Part shown: piece by piece, positions 60,649 to 64,000 of the stretch
Layout of the letters: each line of letters begins with the position of its first letter
How positions within the stretch are numbered: position 1 is the stretch's first letter
From: Solirubrobacter taibaiensis
Lineage (GTDB): Bacteria; Actinomycetota; Thermoleophilia; Solirubrobacterales; Solirubrobacteraceae
Reading direction: 5' to 3'
DNA length: 64,000 bases
NCBI GenBank assembly: GCA_027587225.1
Contig: JAPDDQ010000014.1
Location: 62,001 to 126,000 of the forward strand
Translations under genes and position numbers: made by a program
The notes under the pieces: generated by a model
The model's database searches: none
Seen by the model: the letters and a program-made list of their open reading frames with translations, nothing else
What the model was told of the DNA's origin: nothing

Positions 60649-62358
60649 TCAGGGACGCGGCTTCAACCCACCCGTAAGTCCATCCACGGTGTCGCCGACA
60701 CCGCCCACGGTCTGGTCGAGCGTCTTGCCGACACCTTCGACGACGTCGTCGACGACGTCGGTGACCTTGTCGACGGTTTCGGACACCGGACCGCCGCCGG
60801 TGACGCCCTCGACGACCTTGTCGACGGTCTCTGTGGCCGCCTGGGTGGTCTCGTTGACGGTCTCGGTGACCGCTGAGGTGGTCTCCTCGACCGCGCCCGT
60901 GGTGTTGGTGACGGTGGTGCCGACGCTGCTCGTGGTCTCCTGGGCCGCGTCCTTGACCGGCGTGCGCTTCTGCGCCGGCTGCTTCTTCTTCTCGGCCGCT
61001 GCCGGCTTCGACGAATCCTCCGGCGGCGGACTCGAACCCGAGTCGGACTGGGTGCCCGGCGTGGTCGGCGCGCCACCCGCCGCGGGGGTCTTGGCGGTCG
61101 TGGTCTTCGGCGCGGCACCGGACACGCCGCCACGCTTGGCCGCGGCCTTGTCGCTGCTGGACTTGCCCTGCTCGCGCTGGCTCGTGTCCGCGCCGCCGCT
61201 CGAAGGCTTCTCGCTCGCCAGGACCGACTGCTCGTCGCCCGTGGCTGTCGCCGCCGGGGCGGCGGCCTTCGGCGCGGAGCTCTGCGTCGCGGACTGGACG
61301 GCGGCCGCAGGTGGCGTCGCGGTCGTCGTGGCCTCCTTGACGCCGACGCCCGCGCCCACGCCGGCGACGATCACCGCGGCGCCCGCGGCGACCTTGCCCC
61401 AGCCGCTCTGCACGTGGTCGGAGAGCATGGGCATGTGCTGCATGAAGGCGGCCGCGCGTCCGCTCGGCGGCGGCGCGGCGCTCTCGGCGCCTTCGGTGCT
61501 CTTGCGCAGCTTCGCGAAGATCGGGAACGGCAGGATGCCCGCGACCTTGTTCGCCACGCGCTCGCGCACGGTCGGGCGCGTGAACAGCTCGCGGTCGAGC
61601 CCGGCGACCAGCGCCTCGCGCCGGCACGGCTGACAGTGCGAGAGATGGCGGGCGAGCCGGCGCGTGTCGCGCGTGCCCAGCTTCGCCTCGACGGCGGTGA
61701 GGATGATGCCCTGGATGCGCTGGCAGCGGGCGCCGGAGACGATGTCGTCGTACTCCTCGGTCAGGCGCCGGCGCGCGCGGAAGAGCGTGGACTCCACGGC
61801 CGGGCGGCTCATGCCCATCCGGTCGCCGATCTCCGCGTAGCTCAGGCCCTCGAGCTCACGCAGGACGAGGATCTCGTGGTGGGTCTCCGACAGCCCACCG
61901 AACGCGCCGCACAGGCTGTCGAGCTCGAGTTTGGCCGCGACGGCCGCGTCGGGGGACGCGCCGGAGGCCACGAGCTTGGAGTGGTCGGCGGGCCCGAGCA
62001 GGTCATCCGCGTCGTAGGAGACCTCCTCGGTGCGCTGTGAGCGGCGGAAGGCGTCGATGCAGGAGTTCTTCGCGATCTGGTAGAGCCAGGGCTTGAACGC
62101 GAGCGGCTGCTCGGTCGCGCGCATCCGGCGCAGCGCGGAGAGGAAGACCTCCTGCGTGACGTCCTCGGCGCGCCCGTGGTCCTTGACCATCCCGAGCACG
62201 TAGGCGTGGATGCGCCGGTGGTAGCGCTCGTAGAGCAGCTCGAAGGCCCGGTCGTCGCCGCGCCTGATCCGCGCGACGAGCTTCTGGTCGCTGTCCGCCG
62301 GGCTTCCTGCACCGTCGATAACCGACGCCGTCGAGGCGTCGCTGCTTCCCCTACCCAC
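60649..62358 (-). CDS. ECF sigma factor fused to zinc-finger, membrane segment and repeat tail
   Basis: A 569-residue protein. Region 2 is AEDVTQEVFLSALRRM to WLYQIAKNSCIDAFRR (about 62-105); region 4 is LSETHHEILVLRELEGLSYAEIGDRM (about 155-200). A zinc-finger-like HLSHCQPCRREAL follows near 240, then a hydrophobic stretch (KVAAGAAVIVAGVGAGVGV) near 325. The rest is Ala/Thr/Pro/Lys-rich and then Thr/Val/Glu repeats (TETVDKVVEGVTGGG; VDKVTDVVDDVVEGVG). It parallels the protein at 45261-46688 in design but not in sequence detail. Confidence 0.87.
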   Translation of the reverse strand: MGRGSSDASTASVIDGAGSPADSDQKLVARIRRGDDRAFELLYERYHRRIHAYVLGMVKDHGRAEDVTQEVFLSALRRMRATEQPLAFKPWLYQIAKNSCIDAFRRSQRTEEVSYDADDLLGPADHSKLVASGASPDAAVAAKLELDSLCGAFGGLSETHHEILVLRELEGLSYAEIGDRMGMSRPAVESTLFRARRRLTEEYDDIVSGARCQRIQGIILTAVEAKLGTRDTRRLARHLSHCQPCRREALVAGLDRELFTRPTVRERVANKVAGILPFPIFAKLRKSTEGAESAAPPPSGRAAAFMQHMPMLSDHVQSGWGKVAAGAAVIVAGVGAGVGVKEATTTATPPAAAVQSATQSSAPKAAAPAATATGDEQSVLASEKPSSGGADTSQREQGKSSSDKAAAKRGGVSGAAPKTTTAKTPAAGGAPTTPGTQSDSGSSPPPEDSSKPAAAEKKKQPAQKRTPVKDAAQETTSSVGTTVTNTTGAVEETTSAVTETVNETTQAATETVDKVVEGVTGGGPVSETVDKVTDVVDDVVEGVGKTLDQTVGGVGDTVDGLTGGLKPRP

Positions 62359-62472
62359 CGTGGAGGTCCTCCTGCGCGGACTCTGATCTACTCAACCGAA
62401 GGCCTGGCCCCTGTACCAGGTCATCTGGACAACACAAATGCTGATCGCCCGAAGTCCACGGGCGCAAACCCC

Positions 62473-63231
62473 ATGGCGCAGATAACGGACATCCTTTCGA
62501 CCCTCGACGCATTGCTCAAGCCCGGCGAGTTCGACGATCTGGGCCCCAACGGGCTGCAGGTTCCGGGCGCGCAGGAGGTCACCCGAGTGGTCACGGGTGT
62601 CAGCGCGAGGCGGGAGTTGCACGAGCGCGCGGTCGAGCTCGGCGCGCAGCTGGTCCTGGTCCACCACGGCCTGTTCTGGAAGTTCCACCCGACCGGGCTG
62701 ACGCCGCTGCTGGCCGAGCGCCTGCGACCGCTCTTCAAGCACGACATCAACCTCGTCGGCTACCACCTCCCGCTCGACGCGCATCCGGAGGTGGGCAACA
62801 ACGCGCTCCTCGCGCACGCGCTCGGGTGCGTGGAGAGGGAGCCGTTCGGCGACTACAAGGGCCGCCCGATCGGGAGTCGCGGACGGTTCCCGCAGCCGCT
62901 CTCGCCGGCCGAGCTGGGCGCACGCGTGGCGGCCGCCACCGGGCGTGAACCATTGCTACTCGGAAACTGCGCTACGGACATCTCCACTATTGGGATCGTC
63001 TCGGGTTCTGCCGCTGACACGCTGCACGAGGCGGCGGCGCTCGGGCTCGATGCGTTCCTCACCGGCGAACCGCGCGAGCACATCACGGCCGACGCCGAAG
63101 AGCTCGGAATGACCTTTGTAGCCGCGGGTCACTACGCCACCGAGACGTTCGGCGTCCGCGCACTCGGCGATCTGCTGGCGGACCAATTTGGGGTGGATCA
63201 CGTATTCGTGGACCTTCCCAATCCGGTCTAG
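62473..63231 (+). CDS. NIF3/YbgI-type dinuclear metal protein
   Basis: A 252-residue NIF3 family protein: LVLVHHGLFWKF carries the HH metal ligands, GYHLPLDAHPEVGNN the next His/Asp, and TGEPREHITADAEELG plus VAAGHYATETFGVRAL the last ligands. Related proteins bind two metal ions and may be GTP cyclohydrolase-like; the role is unsettled. ATG at 62473 is preferred to upstream in-frame codons, which overlap the divergent sigma gene. Confidence 0.92.
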   Translation: MAQITDILSTLDALLKPGEFDDLGPNGLQVPGAQEVTRVVTGVSARRELHERAVELGAQLVLVHHGLFWKFHPTGLTPLLAERLRPLFKHDINLVGYHLPLDAHPEVGNNALLAHALGCVEREPFGDYKGRPIGSRGRFPQPLSPAELGARVAAATGREPLLLGNCATDISTIGIVSGSAADTLHEAAALGLDAFLTGEPREHITADAEELGMTFVAAGHYATETFGVRALGDLLADQFGVDHVFVDLPNPV

Positions 63232-63333
63232 CCAGACGTTTAGCTCAGATTGAGCAGGTCCCGGTTGTAGACATCCGGTGAAGTCGCTACCGTGCCTTTC
63301 ACGTGGCAAACCTCACCAGGAGGACTCGTACTG

Positions 63334-63507
63334 ATGGCAATCCATCTCACGCCCACGGAGCTCGCTCGCGAAGCCGGCATGGAACGGCGAGACGTGATCG
63401 AGAAGTGCATGGAACTGGGCGTGCCGATCTTCCAGGGAAGAATCGACAAAACCCTCTTCCTTGCGACCATGGAAGAGTCTGGAGCCAGGCAAGTAGCAGC
63501 AGCCTAA
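63334..63507 (+). CDS. 57-residue helix-turn-helix-like protein
   Basis: MAIHLTPTELAREAGMERRD... with VIEKCMELGVPIFQGRIDKTLF resembles a MerR/excisionase-like short helix-turn-helix. AGGAGG is 10 bases upstream of the ATG. Function unknown. A linked acyl-CoA synthetase gene starts 60 bases later. Confidence 0.6.
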   Translation: MAIHLTPTELAREAGMERRDVIEKCMELGVPIFQGRIDKTLFLATMEESGARQVAAA

Positions 63508-63567
63508 GCGGCGGCGCTTAGGGCGCCACGCAGGTAGGATCGCTCCCCTCTAGAGGAGGAGAGCGAA

Positions 63568-64000
63568 ATGCAGGAGACCACTTCGTCCGGAACGGGTTCT
63601 CGGACGATCGCTGACATCGTGAGTCTGGCCGCCGAGCGCTTTGGAGAGCAACCGGCGGCCCGCTTCAAGCGCGACGGCGAGTGGACTGATCTCAGCTACA
63701 CGGCGTTGTCCGAGATCGTCTCGGAGATCGCCCGTGGCCTCATAGACCTCGGCCTCGCGGCCGGCGAGCGCGTCGCGCTGTTGTGCACGACACGCGTCGA
63801 GTGGACGTACGCGGACTTCGGCATCACGTGCGCCGGCGGCGTCGTCGTCCCGGTCTACCCGACCAACTCGCCCGAGGAGTGCGCGTGGGTGGTGGGGAAC
63901 TCCGAGGCGCGCTTCGCGATCGCCGAGAACGCGGAGCAGGTGGCGAAGCTCGTCGCCGTCCGTGACGAGCTGCCCAAGCTCGAGGCCATCGTCTCGATCG
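63568..64000 (+). CDS. long-chain acyl-CoA synthetase (partial)
   Basis: The first 144 codons of an AMP-binding ligase, cut by the window end: MQETTSSGTGSRTIADIVSL, then FGEQPAARFKRDGEWTDLSY, ALLCTTRVEWTYADFGITC and VVPVYPTNSPEECAWVVGN, the usual N-terminal half of long-chain fatty acid-CoA ligases. GAGGAGGAGAG precedes the ATG. It activates fatty acids for beta-oxidation or lipid synthesis. Confidence 0.88.
   Translation, partial: MQETTSSGTGSRTIADIVSLAAERFGEQPAARFKRDGEWTDLSYTALSEIVSEIARGLIDLGLAAGERVALLCTTRVEWTYADFGITCAGGVVVPVYPTNSPEECAWVVGNSEARFAIAENAEQVAKLVAVRDELPKLEAIVSI

Noticed and set aside
60720..60900. GTCGACGACGTCG-like repetitive DNA as a CRISPR-like array
   Set aside because: The repeat lies in frame inside the Thr/Val/Glu tail of a sigma protein, with no regular repeat-spacer pattern.

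Overview
The window is a high-GC bacterial chromosome segment with dense genes, many 1-4 base stop/start overlaps and frequent GTG starts. Its gene families fit Actinomycetota, most likely Solirubrobacterales (Thermoleophilia). These include an F420-dependent LLM oxidoreductase, a DUF4235/holin/DUF3618 envelope cluster, fused MFS-spermidine synthase genes, an ECF42-type sigma factor with its DGPF partner, and sigma factors fused to anti-sigma-like tails. The placement is inferred from gene content only; there is no rRNA in the window. No CRISPR array, insertion sequence or prophage was seen.

Layout. 1-2.0 kb: partial ECF sigma factor, DGPF protein, DegV. 2.0-4.7 kb: AI-2E-type permease and four small envelope proteins. 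4.7-10.5 kb: TetR and nitrilase genes, a DUF2804-like protein, an overlapping permease/universal stress/P450 operon, and a thioesterase. 10.5-14.5 kb: a lower-GC insertion carrying one very large gene, a PD-(D/E)xK nuclease fused to a NACHT NTPase, which looks like a stand-alone antiphage protein. 14.5-20.6 kb: BKACE, diguanylate cyclase, acyl-CoA carboxylase, degenerate GGDEF protein, arginase-like protein, enoyl-CoA hydratase. 20.6-30.7 kb: acyl-CoA dehydrogenase, secreted M14 carboxypeptidase, SDR/cupin, MFS exporter with palindromic operators, PlsC, biotinyl carrier, second enoyl-CoA hydratase, AONS-like enzyme.

31-43 kb: DUF2188 protein, short BKACE, two fused-MFS genes, rubredoxin, Nudix, a GntR/SHMT-like/transketolase-like operon, amidohydrolase, MarR, cupins, MFS, GNAT. 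43-53 kb: F420 enzyme, beta-propeller protein, ArfB, a membrane-tethered sigma factor, leucine dehydrogenase-like enzyme, lipoprotein, MBL hydrolase, two tandem sugar dehydrogenases, GAF protein, DUF3037/HipA-like pair. 53-64 kb: acetoacetyl-CoA synthetase, membrane proteins, cysteine-less DsbA-like protein, histidine kinase, Lrp, universal stress protein, XRE/membrane pair with a clear operator, tRNA-Pro(CGG), second tethered sigma factor, NIF3 protein, and the start of a long-chain acyl-CoA synthetase.

Functional themes are acyl-CoA and ketone-body metabolism, envelope and stress signalling through ECF factors, GAF/GGDEF and histidine kinase proteins, and one probable immune gene. The strongest candidate for an undescribed system is the nuclease-NACHT gene. 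Secondary points are two unmatched operator palindromes before an MFS exporter, a related pair of dispersed palindromes, and two sigma factors that carry their own anti-sigma-like domain and membrane anchor.
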